Below are positions 1-10,370 of a DNA stretch of 64,000 nucleotides, piece after piece. Both the position numbers and the translations under genes were made by a program. Each line of letters opens with the position of its first letter. The first letter of the stretch is position 1. Under the pieces are notes generated by a model. The model worked only from the letters and a program-made list of their open reading frames with translations. It ran no database searches and was not told where the DNA came from. The stretch covers positions 1 through 64,000 of the forward strand of contig CADEEZ010000012.1 in the NCBI GenBank assembly GCA_902826485.1, written 5' to 3'. The stretch comes from an uncultured Gammaproteobacteria bacterium. Its GTDB lineage: Bacteria > Pseudomonadota > Gammaproteobacteria > Berkiellales > Berkiellaceae.

Positions 1-2
1 GG

Positions 3-386
3 TGTATTCACGATGAGACGACACAAAGTCCTTGGTTAGTAGAATTAGTCGCGGGTTTGGTCTATCCTGGTGACAGTTCAGAAGAAACGGCGATGAGAGA
101 GGCGGAAGAAGAAGCAGGAGTTCGTGTTCAACAGCTCATTCCCGTCTGTGAATATTACAATACGCCAGGCGCATTTACTGAAAAAACAATGATTTATTGT
201 GCTTTAGTCGATAGCACACCTTTAGGTGGAATTTTTGGGTTAGAAGAAGAACATGAAAATATTCAAGTTCATGTCCTGCCTTTTGAACTAATTGTTGACC
301 GAATAACAAATAATAAATTTCTAACAATCGCGTCCACGGTGATTGGTATCAAATGGCTTAGATTGAATCGCGCTGCCTTAAAATAA
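3..386 (+). CDS. nudF: ADP-ribose pyrophosphatase, Nudix family (5' end missing)
   Basis: This is the C-terminal part of a Nudix hydrolase; the reading frame is open back to base 3, so the true start lies outside the window. The Nudix box is visible as GLVYPGDSSEETAMREAEEE followed by AGV, with Asp where the first conserved Glu usually stands. The preceding residues VELVAG are typical of the NudF/ADP-ribose pyrophosphatase branch, which splits ADP-ribose into AMP and ribose 5-phosphate in the cytoplasm. About 127 residues are seen of roughly 205 usual for the family. In E. coli nudF also lies near parE, which supports the call. The internal TTG at 57 is not a credible start because it falls inside the Nudix motif. 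Confidence 0.8.
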   Translation, partial: CIHDETTQSPWLVELVAGLVYPGDSSEETAMREAEEEAGVRVQQLIPVCEYYNTPGAFTEKTMIYCALVDSTPLGGIFGLEEEHENIQVHVLPFELIVDRITNNKFLTIASTVIGIKWLRLNRAALK

Positions 387-407
387 ATTTGATGAAATAG
401 GTTTTCC

Positions 408-2327
408 ATGTCACAAAAACCGGTTAATAAAAAAGTAGCGGCTTATAATGCAGAATCCATTGAAGTATTAAGTGGATTAGATCCCGTCAAAAAACGCCCG
501 GGCATGTATACCGATACCTCGAGGCCCAATCATTTAGCTCAAGAAGTCATAGAAAATAGCGCAGATGAGGCTTTATCGGGTCATTGCGATGAAATAAATG
601 TTGTCTTATATGAAGACGGTGCATTAGAAGTAAAAGACAATGGCCGAGGCATGCCGATTGATATTCACCCAGAAGAAAAAGTGTCTGGTGTGGAGCTTAT
701 TTTAACGCGCTTGCATGCAGGCGCAAAATTTTCTCAAAAAAGCTACGGTTTTTCCGGTGGATTACATGGGGTTGGCGTCTCTGTGGTCAATGCTTTAGCT
801 CAAAAACTTGAGGTTAAAATCTATCGCAACAGTAAAATATATCAAATTACTTTTGAAAATGGTGAAAAAACAAAGCCACTTAAGGTGATTGGCACGTGTC
901 CTAAAGATCAAACGGGCACAGTGGTTAAATTTTGGTCTAATCCTAAATATTTTGATAGCCCCAAAATACTGACTTCAAAATTGATACATTTATTGAAAGC
1001 CAAAGCCGTATTATGCGCTAACTTGAAAGTAACTTTTGAAGACATTGAAAAGAAAGAAAAACTGGCCTGGCATTATCAAGGCGGGTTATCCAGTTATTTA
1101 TTAGAAGAAATTGGTAACCAAGTGATTATCCCTGAAGGGGGCTTTTCAGGCGAATTAAACAGTGAAAAAGAAGCGGTATCTTGGTCTATTGCTTGGTTAC
1201 TGGAAGCACCGGACAATGAATTGCTCAGTGAAAGTTATGTGAATTTGGTGCCCACAGCGCAAGGTGGGACACACGTCAATGGCTTTAGAAATGGCTTGCT
1301 TGAAGCCATGCGCGAATTTTGTGAAAAAAGAGATTTGTTGCCCAGAGGGGTAAAATTGGCACCCGAAGATATATGGGAACAGGCCGCGTATGTTTTATCG
1401 TTTAAAATGCATGATCCGCAATTTTCAGGTCAAACAAAAGAGCGATTAACGTCAAGAGAAAGTTCAGCCTTTGTCTCAGGCTGTGTGAAAGATGCTTTTA
1501 GCCATTGGTTGTATCAACACATTGCTGAGGCAGAAACACTGGCTAATTTAATTATTGCAAAAGCCAATGCCAGATTAAAAAAAGGCAAACAAATTGAACG
1601 CAAAAAAATTACCCAAGGCCCAGCACTGCCCGGCAAACTAGCGGACTGCTCCTCACAAGATGTGACGCGGACAGAATTATTTCTAGTCGAAGGGGATTCT
1701 GCAGGGGGGTCAGCCAAACAAGCCAGAGATAAAAATTTCCAAGCCATTATGCCGCTCAGAGGTAAAATTCTAAATACGTGGGAGTCCGATACCAAAGAAG
1801 TACTGGCTTCTCAAGCCATTCATGATATAGCCGTGGCCATTGGATTAGATCCCGGTAGTGAAGATGTGAGTTCGATACGATATGGCAAAGTGTGTATTCT
1901 AGCCGATGCGGATTCTGACGGCTTACATATTGCAACGTTATTATGTGCTTTATTTTTAAAACATTTTAGAAAAGCCGTAGAAATGGGGCATATTTATGTT
2001 GCGATGCCGCCACTCTATCGCATTGATATCGGTAAAGAAGTGCACTATGCCTTAGATGAAGCAGAAAAACAGGGCATGTTAGATAGAATTCATGCCGAGA
2101 ATAAAAAAGGGAAGATTCAAGTTACCCGCTTTAAAGGATTAGGTGAAATGAACCCCATACAGTTAAGAGAAACCACCATGGATCCGAATACACGTCGCTT
2201 GCTCCAGTTAACCCTTGTTGATCATAAAACAGTCAATGAAACATTAGATTTGCTGTTAGCTAAAAAACGCGCGTCACATCGACGTGAATGGTTAGAAAGC
2301 AAAGGCGACAGAGCAGATATTATTTAA
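408..2327 (+). CDS. parE: DNA topoisomerase IV subunit B
   Basis: This is the ATPase subunit of topoisomerase IV, which decatenates daughter chromosomes together with ParC. At 639 residues it is close to E. coli ParE (630). The GHKL ATP-binding motifs are clear ([32 protein letters not shown]), as is the transducer lysine motif QTKERL. The TOPRIM domain shows [16 protein letters not shown], the metal-binding DADSDG and PLRGKILN. The end carries [10 protein letters not shown]. The length and the lack of a roughly 170-residue insert favour ParE over GyrB, and parC follows 13 bases downstream, so the two are probably co-transcribed. Confidence 0.95.
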   Translation: MSQKPVNKKVAAYNAESIEVLSGLDPVKKRPGMYTDTSRPNHLAQEVIENSADEALSGHCDEINVVLYEDGALEVKDNGRGMPIDIHPEEKVSGVELILTRLHAGAKFSQKSYGFSGGLHGVGVSVVNALAQKLEVKIYRNSKIYQITFENGEKTKPLKVIGTCPKDQTGTVVKFWSNPKYFDSPKILTSKLIHLLKAKAVLCANLKVTFEDIEKKEKLAWHYQGGLSSYLLEEIGNQVIIPEGGFSGELNSEKEAVSWSIAWLLEAPDNELLSESYVNLVPTAQGGTHVNGFRNGLLEAMREFCEKRDLLPRGVKLAPEDIWEQAAYVLSFKMHDPQFSGQTKERLTSRESSAFVSGCVKDAFSHWLYQHIAEAETLANLIIAKANARLKKGKQIERKKITQGPALPGKLADCSSQDVTRTELFLVEGDSAGGSAKQARDKNFQAIMPLRGKILNTWESDTKEVLASQAIHDIAVAIGLDPGSEDVSSIRYGKVCILADADSDGLHIATLLCALFLKHFRKAVEMGHIYVAMPPLYRIDIGKEVHYALDEAEKQGMLDRIHAENKKGKIQVTRFKGLGEMNPIQLRETTMDPNTRRLLQLTLVDHKTVNETLDLLLAKKRASHRREWLESKGDRADII

Positions 2328-2340
2328 TAAGGTTAGTAAC

Positions 2341-4602
2341 ATGGCGAAGAATAAATCCAACACCGTTGTCAAATTGTACGATGTTGAAAAAAGAGATTTA
2401 GCGGAATTCAGCGAAGGCGCATATTTGAATTATGCGATGTATGTCATCATGGACAGAGCATTGCCTCATATTGGTGATGGCTTAAAACCTGTTCAGCGCC
2501 GAATTATCTATGCGATGTCTGAATTGGGCCTTAATGCAACGGCAAAACACAAAAAATCCGCCCGTACGGTGGGTGACGTGTTGGGTAAATTTCATCCGCA
2601 TGGGGATTCGGCTTGTTATGAAGCCATGGTGTTGATGGCACAACCCTTTTCTTTTCGTTACCCTTTAGTCGATGGCCAAGGGAACTGGGGATCCACAGAC
2701 GATCCTAAATCTTTTGCAGCAATGCGATATACCGAAGCGAAATTATCTGCGTTTGCTGATGTATTATTGGCAGAATTAGGGCAGGGAACGGTAGAGTGGA
2801 CGCCTAATTTTGATGGCACGCTTGAAGAACCTAAGGTATTGCCTGCTCGCGTACCCGCGTTATTATTAAACGGAACCACAGGCATTGCAGTGGGGATGGC
2901 AACAGATATTCCTCCGCATAATCTAAAAGAAATCGTCGAAGCCTGTTGTGTTTTATTAGCTGAGCCCAATACCTCGACGAAAGAATTATGTAAAATTATT
3001 AAAGGCCCAGATTATCCGACCGACGCTGAAATCATTACCCCTAAAAAAGACATTGCGGCAATGTACGAAACCGGATTGGGCAGTATTCGTATGCGTGCAA
3101 AATGGATGCAAGAAAAGCACGGCGATATTATTATTACTGCTTTACCGCATCAAATTTCTCCCGCTAAAGTATTAGAGCAAATTGCCGGCCAAATGCAGGC
3201 CAAAAAATTACCGATGGTCGTTGATTTGCGTGATGAGTCCGATCATGAAAATCCCACTCGATTGGTGATTGAATTAAAAAACAACAAAATTGAAGTGGCG
3301 CCTTTATTAGATCATTTATTTGCGACAACCGATTTAGAATCAACTTATCGGGTGAATATGAATGTGATTGGGCTCGACAATCGTCCGAAGGTAAAAAATC
3401 TCAAGACGCTGTTATCAGAATGGCTTGAGTTCAGAATTCAAACGGTTAAGAACAGATTAAATCATCGGTTAGAAAAAGTGCAAGACAGATTGCATGTATT
3501 AGATGGCTTATTGATTGCTTATTTAAATATTGATGAAATCATTCATATTATTAGAACGCAAGATGATCCTAAAGCGAAATTCATACAAAAATATAAATTA
3601 TCTGAAAGACAAGCGGATTCTATTTTAGATTTAAAGCTGCGTCATTTGGCAAAACTAGAAGAAGTTAAAATTAAATCAGAGCAAGATGAGTTAAGCAAAG
3701 AACGCTCGGGGTTACAAGCGTTATTAGGCTCTGAAACAAAGCTGAAAAATCAGGTTAAAAAAGAACTTGAGCAAGATGCCCTTAAATTTGGAGATAAACG
3801 TCGTTCGCCAATTGTTGAGCGCGCAGAAGCACAAGCAATGAAAATCGAAGAGCGTTTACCTCAAGAGTTGATTACCGTTATTCTCTCAAAAAATGGTTGG
3901 GTGCGAGCAGCAAAATCGCATGACATTGATGGCAGCACCGTTAATTTTAAACCCGGTGATGAATTTAAAGCGCAAGCCAAAGGTAAATCGAATCAAACCG
4001 CTTACTTTTTAGATTCTACAGGCAGAAGCTATAGTTTACCGGCGTATAAATTACCCAGTGCTCGAGGCTTTGGAGAGTCATTATCGAGTGAATTAACGCC
4101 GCCGTCAGGTGCCACGTTTGAATGGTTAATGTTAGACACCTCCGAAAGTGAAGAAAGCATTATATTAGTCTCTAATTCAGGTTACGGTTTTATTCCCCAA
4201 ATAAAAGATTTGTACACTAAAAATAAAACCGGTAAAGCCATTATGAAATTAGCCGACAACGAAAGGCCACTGTGTACAGGGCCCATTACCGCTGATCACC
4301 ATGGCGTTGCTTTGTTGACAAGCGAAGGCAGATTGCTCATTCTCGATATCAAAGAAATTCCCGAGCTGAATAAGGGCAAGGGCAATAAGTTAATTAATTT
4401 AAAAAAATCAACCAAAGCAGGAAGTGAAGCCGAGAAAATTATTGGCGTAGCCTTACTGGCTAAAAAAGGAAAATTACAAATTTTGGCAAATAAACGTAAA
4501 TTAGAATTATCGGGTAAATTATTAGATAGTTATTATGGTGAGCGTGCGAGCGCACCCGTTAAATTGCCGCAAGGGTTTGGCAAGGCTACGGGTTTTGAAT
4601 AA
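2341..4602 (+). CDS. parC: DNA topoisomerase IV subunit A
   Basis: This is the DNA cleavage and religation subunit of topoisomerase IV. The catalytic tyrosine is Tyr130 in [10 protein letters not shown], and the conserved helix-turn-helix region reads [13 protein letters not shown]. The quinolone-determining positions are Ser90 and Glu94, matching wild-type, susceptible-type ParC (E. coli Ser80 and Glu84). The C-terminal part is a degenerate beta-pinwheel. The length, 753 residues, equals the typical ParC. It follows parE closely in one operon. Its last 17 bases overlap the 3' end of the convergent PilZ-type gene on the other strand, and no terminator is visible between them. Confidence 0.95.
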   Translation: MAKNKSNTVVKLYDVEKRDLAEFSEGAYLNYAMYVIMDRALPHIGDGLKPVQRRIIYAMSELGLNATAKHKKSARTVGDVLGKFHPHGDSACYEAMVLMAQPFSFRYPLVDGQGNWGSTDDPKSFAAMRYTEAKLSAFADVLLAELGQGTVEWTPNFDGTLEEPKVLPARVPALLLNGTTGIAVGMATDIPPHNLKEIVEACCVLLAEPNTSTKELCKIIKGPDYPTDAEIITPKKDIAAMYETGLGSIRMRAKWMQEKHGDIIITALPHQISPAKVLEQIAGQMQAKKLPMVVDLRDESDHENPTRLVIELKNNKIEVAPLLDHLFATTDLESTYRVNMNVIGLDNRPKVKNLKTLLSEWLEFRIQTVKNRLNHRLEKVQDRLHVLDGLLIAYLNIDEIIHIIRTQDDPKAKFIQKYKLSERQADSILDLKLRHLAKLEEVKIKSEQDELSKERSGLQALLGSETKLKNQVKKELEQDALKFGDKRRSPIVERAEAQAMKIEERLPQELITVILSKNGWVRAAKSHDIDGSTVNFKPGDEFKAQAKGKSNQTAYFLDSTGRSYSLPAYKLPSARGFGESLSSELTPPSGATFEWLMLDTSESEESIILVSNSGYGFIPQIKDLYTKNKTGKAIMKLADNERPLCTGPITADHHGVALLTSEGRLLILDIKEIPELNKGKGNKLINLKKSTKAGSEAEKIIGVALLAKKGKLQILANKRKLELSGKLLDSYYGERASAPVKLPQGFGKATGFE

Positions 4603-6118
4603 AAAATTGTTTAAAGTTGCTAGTAGAGAAAACAAGATCACTAAGCAGTAAAGGGGAATCAGCTGAGAGTTGAGTTGAATCTTGCGTAGAAGACAAAAGT
4701 TTCATTTTCATGCCGGTCTTAAAAGGCATACCAGGGCTTATGATAGATTCGCCTCGACCAAATGCAGCGACTTCTGGAATGTACAAGATTTGTTGAGGAT
4801 CTCCCATGAGATCTTCGCCATTTTCTCCAATAATTTGAACGGTCAGCGCCAAAGGACGGTGCCCAATAAGTTGCAGACCACATTGGATTTTATTAGTATC
4901 TAATTGTTTTACCCAACGTACCGCGCCAACGATAAGTTGCTGGCCATTGTCATTATTGGCTTGCGAACATAAACCCAATAAATCTCCTGTTTGGGGTTGT
5001 TTTAACTTAGCGTTATGGGCATCAAATTCTATGCAAAAGCCTCCAGGGCTTTCATTCACAATGGTGCAATCTGCGCTCTCAATAGATTGAGATCTTTGTT
5101 CTGAAGACAGCGCTTGAATCACGCCATGTAGCCCCGTAAAGACTTTGGCGGGTTGATTAATTTCTACTCTATCTTGGCCGCGATTCGAAAAATAACTCCA
5201 GGTTGCGATAAGTTGTTTGACCAAATTTGGGGGGATGTTTTTTTCTGCGGGAGAGGCATTGTCTTTATTTATCAATAACGTATCTAAATAAGCGGTGAGT
5301 TTCTTAAGCACGAGCGCACGGCTACTTTTTGAAGGCGTAAATAAATTTAGAGACGCATAAACCGGGGGCGTGTCTTTACTTAAATCCAAGATAAAAAGCT
5401 CGTCATGGGCATCGTCGCTGTCAGAGAGTTTGGTGTATTTTGTCCAATAAACCAGTGCATGATATAACAATAATAATTCTTGAGCACATAACCGATAGGG
5501 GTTTGCGATGGAGAATAACAAGATGTGTTTGTACCAATCTGCAACGGTGTCATGGTTTAACTCTTTATCAAGTGAAGGAAGTGTTTTGTTTAATAAACTT
5601 TTCTTTTCAGCAAGTTGATATAACATATGACAATCAAGCCATAAATCTTTGGGTGTTTTGGCATACATTAAAAAATGAACGAATAAAACTTTTAAATTCA
5701 TTCTTAGGCAATGGGCAATGCTGATGGCTAACATTTCTTTATTTGAAAATAGTTTTTTGATTTGTTCATCAATAATGATTTTATAACTTTCTTTTAAAAG
5801 CGTAAATAAATTTTCTATTAAAATAAGAATGTGATTTTGGAGTGTTAAGTCTTGATGAGAAGATGAAAAGTACTGTTTAAAAAAGCTGTCATAAACATAA
5901 TCGACTTTGGCGCTTAACAGAGTATTAATTTGGAAACGTGTTGCCATGTCTATTCCATGACAATTAAAACAGCAGAAAAAATCATATAATTCTTTTGCGG
6001 TTTGGGGTACATTATGTGTCGGTAAGTTTTGACAAAAATCTTCTGCGCTTTTTAAAGTAAAGGCAATACCCAAACATGAGTGAGTGTCTACTTGTTCATG
6101 TGCCTTTTGACTATCCAT
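4586..6118 (-). CDS. PilZ-type domain protein with long helical N-terminus
   Basis: This 510-residue protein of unknown role has a likely PilZ beta-barrel near its C-terminus. The two classical cyclic-di-GMP contact motifs can be seen: RxxxR at Arg313-Arg317 (RGQDR) and N/DxSxxG at 355-360 (NESPGG). They are followed by a typical barrel strand pattern at 396-418, VGAVRWVK then CGLQLIG. Residues 1-300 are predominantly helical and rich in Leu and Lys, and I recognise no family there. The 37-residue spacing between the motifs is longer than usual. There is no signal peptide. The gene is monocistronic and convergent with parC. A role as a cyclic-di-GMP receptor is inferred from the motifs only. 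Confidence 0.6.
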   Translation of the reverse strand: MDSQKAHEQVDTHSCLGIAFTLKSAEDFCQNLPTHNVPQTAKELYDFFCCFNCHGIDMATRFQINTLLSAKVDYVYDSFFKQYFSSSHQDLTLQNHILILIENLFTLLKESYKIIIDEQIKKLFSNKEMLAISIAHCLRMNLKVLFVHFLMYAKTPKDLWLDCHMLYQLAEKKSLLNKTLPSLDKELNHDTVADWYKHILLFSIANPYRLCAQELLLLYHALVYWTKYTKLSDSDDAHDELFILDLSKDTPPVYASLNLFTPSKSSRALVLKKLTAYLDTLLINKDNASPAEKNIPPNLVKQLIATWSYFSNRGQDRVEINQPAKVFTGLHGVIQALSSEQRSQSIESADCTIVNESPGGFCIEFDAHNAKLKQPQTGDLLGLCSQANNDNGQQLIVGAVRWVKQLDTNKIQCGLQLIGHRPLALTVQIIGENGEDLMGDPQQILYIPEVAAFGRGESIISPGMPFKTGMKMKLLSSTQDSTQLSADSPLLLSDLVFSTSNFKQFFIQNP

Positions 6119-6200
6119 ACGACGTTATTCACCTGTGAAGATTTTCAGCTTAAATTCAATCTACATACAATCTAAGTATATATATAAAACAGAGTCGAGG

Positions 6201-7247
6201 TTAGTCAAAACAACTGATAGGATATTTAGAATCTAGTCCAGGCACTTCTTGAACAAATCGAGGGACCAAGTATCCTGGTAAATTTTGGTATAATGCACGA
6301 ACAATTTTTTTTGCATCAGATAACGGAACTTCAAAATGATGTGTGCCTGTCACTTTGTCCAGACTGTGTAAATAATAAGGTAATACGCCCCACTGAAATA
6401 ATTTTTCACTTAACCTAATTAATATTTCAGCAGTATCATTAATATTTTTTAATAACACAGTTTGATTTAACAAAGTAACAAAGGGGTTTATTAAAGATAA
6501 AGACGCAGCCAAATCGGAGGACAATTCATTAGGATGATTGCAATGAAGAACAATGACTATTTTTAAGCCAGATTCAGAAGACTGTTTAAATAAATTAATT
6601 AATTCAGGGGTGATTCGCTGTGGAATAATAATAGGGAAACGCGTATGAAAACGGATAATCTTAATTTGTGTTAGCGTTTTAATTTTTTCAAATACTTGAG
6701 CTAAATAGCCGTCTGGGGCAGAAAGGGGGTCTCCCCCCGATAAAATAATTTCATTGATACTCGGGTATTTTTCTATATACGTAAGTACTTTATCGATGTT
6801 ACTGAGTCCAGGTGTATTATCTTGATAGGGAAAATGTCGTCTAAAACAAAACCTGCAATGTACCGCGCAGGCACCCGTGAGCGTTAATAAAACACGAGAA
6901 GAGAATTTATGTAACAATCCCGGAAGCGGGTTGGTTTGACCATTTATTTCGTTCAAGGGATCTTTTTCAAAGCCAGGCGCAGATTGATTTTCTATTTTAA
7001 GGGGCAAAACCTGTAATAATAAAGGATCAAGCGGATTTTTAGGTTGCATTAACTCAGCAAAGGGGCGAGGTACTCTGATTTTAAACTCTTGGGAAAGATC
7101 ATACTCAGGAAACAAAACACCTTGGTCAACTTGCTTAATATTTAAAAAATCCAAGAGTTCAACAGGGTGGTCAAAAGCATTTTTAAGTTCTATTTGCCAA
7201 GCATTTGGTTTTTTCAATTGTTGAAAGGTTATGGGTTGGGGTATCAT
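6201..7247 (-). CDS. epmB: EF-P beta-lysylation protein (lysine 2,3-aminomutase, radical SAM)
   Basis: EpmB converts (S)-alpha-lysine to (R)-beta-lysine, the group that EpmA attaches to elongation factor P. The radical SAM cluster motif CxxxCxxC is present as Cys127, Cys131 and Cys134 (GACAVHCRFCFRRHF), and IILSGGDPL is the SAM-binding glycine motif of the aminomutase branch. The 348 residues match E. coli EpmB (342) rather than the longer clostridial lysine aminomutases. It is divergently placed from efp, with the start codons 74 bp apart, and efp is followed by epmA, so the whole modification pathway is clustered. No gene for the hydroxylase EpmC is seen in the window. Confidence 0.92.
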   Translation of the reverse strand: MIPQPITFQQLKKPNAWQIELKNAFDHPVELLDFLNIKQVDQGVLFPEYDLSQEFKIRVPRPFAELMQPKNPLDPLLLQVLPLKIENQSAPGFEKDPLNEINGQTNPLPGLLHKFSSRVLLTLTGACAVHCRFCFRRHFPYQDNTPGLSNIDKVLTYIEKYPSINEIILSGGDPLSAPDGYLAQVFEKIKTLTQIKIIRFHTRFPIIIPQRITPELINLFKQSSESGLKIVIVLHCNHPNELSSDLAASLSLINPFVTLLNQTVLLKNINDTAEILIRLSEKLFQWGVLPYYLHSLDKVTGTHHFEVPLSDAKKIVRALYQNLPGYLVPRFVQEVPGLDSKYPISCFD

Positions 7248-7321
7248 GTCGGGGATTTTTTATATAGTGGTAAACTGGCAAACAACTTTGAGTCGTCCAA
7301 TCATACACAAGATGAGGTTAT

Positions 7322-7891
7322 ATGGCTACCTATAGCACAAATGAATTTAAAAGCGGTTTGAAAATTATTTTAGACGGTGATCCTTACGCGATTGTTGAAA
7401 ATGAGTTTGTGAAACCAGGTAAAGGTCAGGCTTTTAATCGGGTTAGAATTCGCAATTTAAAAAATGAGCGCGTTATCGAAAAAACCTTTAAATCAGGTGA
7501 CACAGTTGAAGCTGCCGACGTATTAGACACAGAAATGCAGTTTTTGTATTTTGATGGGGCCAGATGGCACTTTATGGTTCAAGACAGTTTTGAGCAGCAT
7601 GAAATGGATGCCCCTGAAGTAGGCGAGGCAGCTAAGTGGCTTAAAGAGCAAGACATTTGTATTGTCACGCTTTGGAATGGCGCGCCTTTATGTGTGACGC
7701 CCCCTAATTTTGTGAATCTGACGGTCGCAGAAACCGACCCGGGTTTAAGAGGCGATACCTCAAGTGGTGGCACTAAAGCCGCAACACTAGAAACGGGCGC
7801 AGTGGTTAAGGTGCCGTTGTTTATACAAATTGGTGATGTACTCAAAATCGATACACGCAAAGGCGAGTATCTGTCGCGTGCTAAAGAATAA
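7322..7891 (+). CDS. efp: Elongation factor P
   Basis: EF-P relieves ribosome stalling at polyproline stretches by binding between the P and E sites. The 189-residue length is standard. The acceptor lysine for beta-lysylation is Lys34 in the loop VKPGKGQAF, in the same position as in E. coli. The following KOW-like and OB domains are intact, and the C-terminal signature region contains [19 protein letters not shown]. The start is ATG with GATGAG upstream. It lies between divergent epmB and the overlapping epmA, which together make the modified form. Confidence 0.97.
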   Translation: MATYSTNEFKSGLKIILDGDPYAIVENEFVKPGKGQAFNRVRIRNLKNERVIEKTFKSGDTVEAADVLDTEMQFLYFDGARWHFMVQDSFEQHEMDAPEVGEAAKWLKEQDICIVTLWNGAPLCVTPPNFVNLTVAETDPGLRGDTSSGGTKAATLETGAVVKVPLFIQIGDVLKIDTRKGEYLSRAKE

Positions 7892-8873
7892 AGCGCAAAA
7901 AAATAATAATTGGATGCCCAGTGCGACCAAAGACACTTTGGTTGCCCGGGCTAAACTAATCCAAAAAATTCGTGCTTTTTTTGATGCGCGTGATATTTTA
8001 GAAGTCTCCACGCCTGTATTAAGCTCTGTCACCACGACGGATGTTCACATCGACTCATTTAAGACTGATAATTATTTTCTACAAACCTCTCCCGAATTTT
8101 ATTTAAAGCGATTATTGGCCGCAGGCTTAGGGCCCATGTATCAATTAGGCCCGGTATTCAGACGAGGCGATGAAGGCAAAAAGCACCAGCCAGAATTTAC
8201 GCTGCTAGAATGGTATAGGCCGGGATTTACATTAGAAGATTTAATTCATGAAGTGTCAGATTTATTAGTCGAAATATTAAACTGTGCGCCCATTCAATGT
8301 TTTACTTACCAATTATTATTTGAAAAATTATTAGGTTGTCAGCCACATCTAGAAAATTCGCAGGGTTTAAGTGAATTAGCGATTAAACATAAAATTATCA
8401 CTCCGCAGGATGCCTTAGCATTAAATCTTGATAAAGACGCCTGGTTAGATTTGCTGATGGTGAGTATCATCGAGCCTAATTTAAGCAAATTATGTTCAGG
8501 GCCTATGGCAGTAACAGAATACCCAGCAAGTCAGGGTTCTTATGCTCAAACAGAAAACAGAGTGGATGCAGAAGGAAATACATTTTCTATTGCTAAAAGA
8601 GTAGAAGTGTATTTTGGCGGGCTTGAATTAGCCAATGGCTATTTTGAGCTGCTCGACGCGGACGCACAGCGCGAAAAATTTATTCAAGATAATATTAGAC
8701 GTCAAAGCTTAGGTTATCCTATTATTCCTATCGATGAGCATTTGTTGGCTGCACAAGTGGCGGGCATGCCCGTATGTAGTGGTATCGCGCTAGGCGTAGA
8801 CAGATTAATCATGCTCGCTTTAAATAAAGCCACGATTCAAGAAGTCGTGGCTTTTGATGCAAGTAGATACTAA
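7878..8873 (+). CDS. epmA: Elongation factor P--(R)-beta-lysine ligase
   Basis: EpmA (GenX/PoxA) is a truncated class II lysyl-tRNA synthetase paralogue that adenylates beta-lysine and transfers it to EF-P Lys34. The class II motifs are visible: motif 2 in [20 protein letters not shown] and motif 3 in [13 protein letters not shown]. There is no anticodon-binding domain, as expected. The start is uncertain. I prefer GTG at 7878, because the conserved W-x-P-S-A stretch known from E. coli EpmA then stays in the protein; it overlaps efp by 14 bases. ATG at 7914 is the alternative and loses that tryptophan. Confidence 0.92.
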   Translation: MLKNKAQKNNNWMPSATKDTLVARAKLIQKIRAFFDARDILEVSTPVLSSVTTTDVHIDSFKTDNYFLQTSPEFYLKRLLAAGLGPMYQLGPVFRRGDEGKKHQPEFTLLEWYRPGFTLEDLIHEVSDLLVEILNCAPIQCFTYQLLFEKLLGCQPHLENSQGLSELAIKHKIITPQDALALNLDKDAWLDLLMVSIIEPNLSKLCSGPMAVTEYPASQGSYAQTENRVDAEGNTFSIAKRVEVYFGGLELANGYFELLDADAQREKFIQDNIRRQSLGYPIIPIDEHLLAAQVAGMPVCSGIALGVDRLIMLALNKATIQEVVAFDASRY

Positions 8874-8874
8874 T

Positions 8875-8952
8875 GTAGGGGACGGCCTCTGTGCCGTCCC
8901 TGTTTCAAAATAGCTGAATTTTATAAAGGGATGACACAGAGGTCATCCCCTA
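8875..8952. repeat. Head-to-head pair of GTAG-headed palindromes (REP-like)
   Basis: Two palindromic units face each other immediately after epmA. The first (8875-8900) is GTAGGGGACGGC, loop CTCTGT, GCCGTCCC. The second (8934-8952) read on the minus strand is GTAGGGGATGAC, loop CTCTGT, GTCATCCC. Both start with GTAG, share the loop, and carry compensatory stem changes. That suggests the secondary structure, or the process that copies it, is under selection. Similar units recur at 38656, 40057, 43818 and 57523. Confidence 0.8.
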
Positions 8953-8993
8953 CGTTGAATTGTGCCATTTTTGAGGGTAAATCTGTAGGGGAC

Positions 8994-9041
8994 GGCCGTT
9001 GCCTGCCTTGTCGTAGCTTTAGCGTAGACAGGTGCCGTCCC
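8994..9041. repeat. GTAG-headed palindrome with a second hairpin inserted in the loop
   Basis: The outer stem is GTAGGGGACGGC paired with GCCGTCCC, as in the neighbouring units. The usual six-base loop is replaced by a longer insert that contains CCTGCC and a partner GACAGG around the bases GTAGCTTTAGCGTAG. The inner bases AGCGTAGAC also occur in the repeat at 38218-38284, so this may be a composite of two repeat types. Confidence 0.6.
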
Positions 9042-9081
9042 TCTTCAACATCCCATAAGTCTTAGTGTCGTAGAATTTTTA

Positions 9082-9104
9082 TTGCCATCCTTGGCAAATT
9101 TTTT
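9082..9104 (+). terminator. Probable rho-independent terminator of efp-epmA
   Basis: The stem is TTGCCA, loop TCCT, TGGCAA, followed by ATTTTTT on the plus strand. It lies about 210 bases after the epmA stop, behind the palindromic repeats, and just before the convergent end of the double-glycine peptide gene. The six-base stem is short, so strength is uncertain. Confidence 0.5.
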
Positions 9105-9111
9105 AAGCAGA

Positions 9112-9402
9112 CTAAGCTGAATCTTTTTCTTTTGGTTTCATACAAGTCGTAGGAGAATATACGCAATAGACTGCTTCAGTCTCTTCAAAAGTATTGCTAC
9201 AAATCGATTTAACGGCATCTCGAAGCCCCATCTTGTAGCCTGTTACACCTATTAATCCAAAAGGACCGGTAAATAGGACCGCTAAAGCTTGTCCTAGGCC
9301 CATTTGATTTTGTTCTGCAACGGATTTGTAAGCGTCAAAACAAGCAGCAGAATAGGCGCCAGCAGAAATAGCATTAGTTTGAGTATTATCGAGTAGATAC
9401 AT
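9112..9402 (-). CDS. Double-glycine-type leader peptide, Gly-rich core with four cysteines
   Basis: This 96-residue product begins MYLLDNTQTNAISAGA, a leader resembling those removed by C39 peptidase domains of ABC exporters at a GG/GA site. It is nearly the same as the leader of the neighbour at 9533-9778. The core has a small-residue, Gly-rich hydrophobic stretch at about 35-57 (GLGQALAVLFTGPFGLIGVT) like many class II bacteriocins. It also has four cysteines at about 21, 69, 80 and 87, and a charged tail. The start is secured by GGAG eight bases upstream of ATG. I do not recognise a named family, and no exporter or immunity gene is adjacent. Confidence 0.65.
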   Translation of the reverse strand: MYLLDNTQTNAISAGAYSAACFDAYKSVAEQNQMGLGQALAVLFTGPFGLIGVTGYKMGLRDAVKSICSNTFEETEAVYCVYSPTTCMKPKEKDSA

Positions 9403-9532
9403 CTTAAATTCTCCAGGAGTTCAAAAGTAATAAACACTGGATTTTATAGAAGATATTTTTTTTCGCAAGAATTATGACATTATGAAGTAAGTTAACTTTT
9501 TTATAAGGGAATCCTTTCCCTTGTACAAAATG

Positions 9533-9778
9533 CTAGGCTTGAGTGTGATTAGAGCCGGTTAGCAGGGCTAATTGTTCTGCTTGAGCTGATACTAAAGATT
9601 CTAATGTTGAAAGCCTCTTATTAAAATCCTCAAACTTTGGGCCGCTAGACTCAATTGCGTCGTTATGCACAAGCAAGTAATAACAAATGGCAAGGGTTAA
9701 AAAAGAAGGGGCAATAAAAACGGCAGTGGTGGCACCGCCAGAAATGTGATTAATCTGAGTGTTGTCGAGTAGGTACAT
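9533..9778 (-). CDS. Double-glycine leader peptide with one membrane segment and a helical tail
   Basis: This 81-residue protein begins MYLLDNTQINHISGGA. It has the same first eight residues as the 96-residue protein downstream, and a canonical GG at 14-15. The core differs entirely: one membrane segment (about 18-38, VFIAPSFLTLAICYYLLVHN) and then an amphipathic helix with heptad-like leucines (FNKRLSTLESLVSAQAEQLALL). A shared leader on an unrelated core suggests a shared processing or export route. AGGAA lies six bases before the ATG. The two genes are in tandem, 130 bases apart, and may form one transcript. Function is unknown. Confidence 0.62.
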   Translation of the reverse strand: MYLLDNTQINHISGGATTAVFIAPSFLTLAICYYLLVHNDAIESSGPKFEDFNKRLSTLESLVSAQAEQLALLTGSNHTQA

Positions 9779-9968
9779 CTTAATTTCCTATTTGTTATGT
9801 TAACGTGCTGATTTTACTGCATTTAAAATAATAAACTCAATGACTTATCAAAACTAACACCAGTTATTTGGTTGATTAGCTAAGCTCAATCTCGTAGGAT
9901 TGTACGGCATTTTCAGTTGTTTTCTGGCTTTTAATTTTATAGAGTTTAAATCCAATTTAGGAAAAAAT

Positions 9969-10370
9969 ATGTACATGGAATATCCTCAATTAAAAGAGTG
10001 TACCGTACTTATCGCAGACGATGAAACACATGTTCGTCAATATATGTCTGTGATACTCAAACCCTTTGGCTTTAAAGAAATTTTAGAAGCAAGCAATGGC
10101 GAAAAAGTCATTGATTTATATCAAGCAAAAAAGCCTGAATTAGTGTTGCTAGATGTCAATATGCCAAAATTACTGGGCATAGATGTGCTCAAAAGTATTA
10201 TTGCTAAAGATTTCAATGCCTGTGTGATTATGCTAACAACCATCAATGTAAAAGAAAAAGTGGAATCTTTTTTAGAATTAGGTGCGGCAAATTATATCCT
10301 GAAAGGGACTCCTCCCGAACAAATATTTTCAATTGTTCATAAAACCCTAATTAAAAAAGGTCTGTTATGA
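9969..10370 (+). CDS. Single-domain response regulator (CheY-like)
   Basis: This is a free-standing receiver domain of 133 residues. The acidic pocket is ADDE at 16-19, the phosphoacceptor is Asp62 in LLDVNMPK, the conserved Thr lies in MLTTIN, and the conserved Lys in YILKGTPP. There is no output domain, so it probably passes phosphate or binds a partner. I chose ATG 9969 because AGGA lies seven bases upstream and the receiver fold starts right after it; an in-frame ATG at 9900 would add an unlikely hydrophobic extension. It is the first gene of a four-gene phosphorelay operon and overlaps the next by ATGA. Confidence 0.88.
   Translation: MYMEYPQLKECTVLIADDETHVRQYMSVILKPFGFKEILEASNGEKVIDLYQAKKPELVLLDVNMPKLLGIDVLKSIIAKDFNACVIMLTTINVKEKVESFLELGAANYILKGTPPEQIFSIVHKTLIKKGLL

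Noticed and set aside
2560-2650. Fluoroquinolone resistance changes in parC
   Set aside because: The Ser90 and Glu94 positions are the susceptible-type residues.
8875-9041. CRISPR array
   Set aside because: The repeats are palindromic, in opposite orientations and unevenly spaced, with no cas genes nearby.
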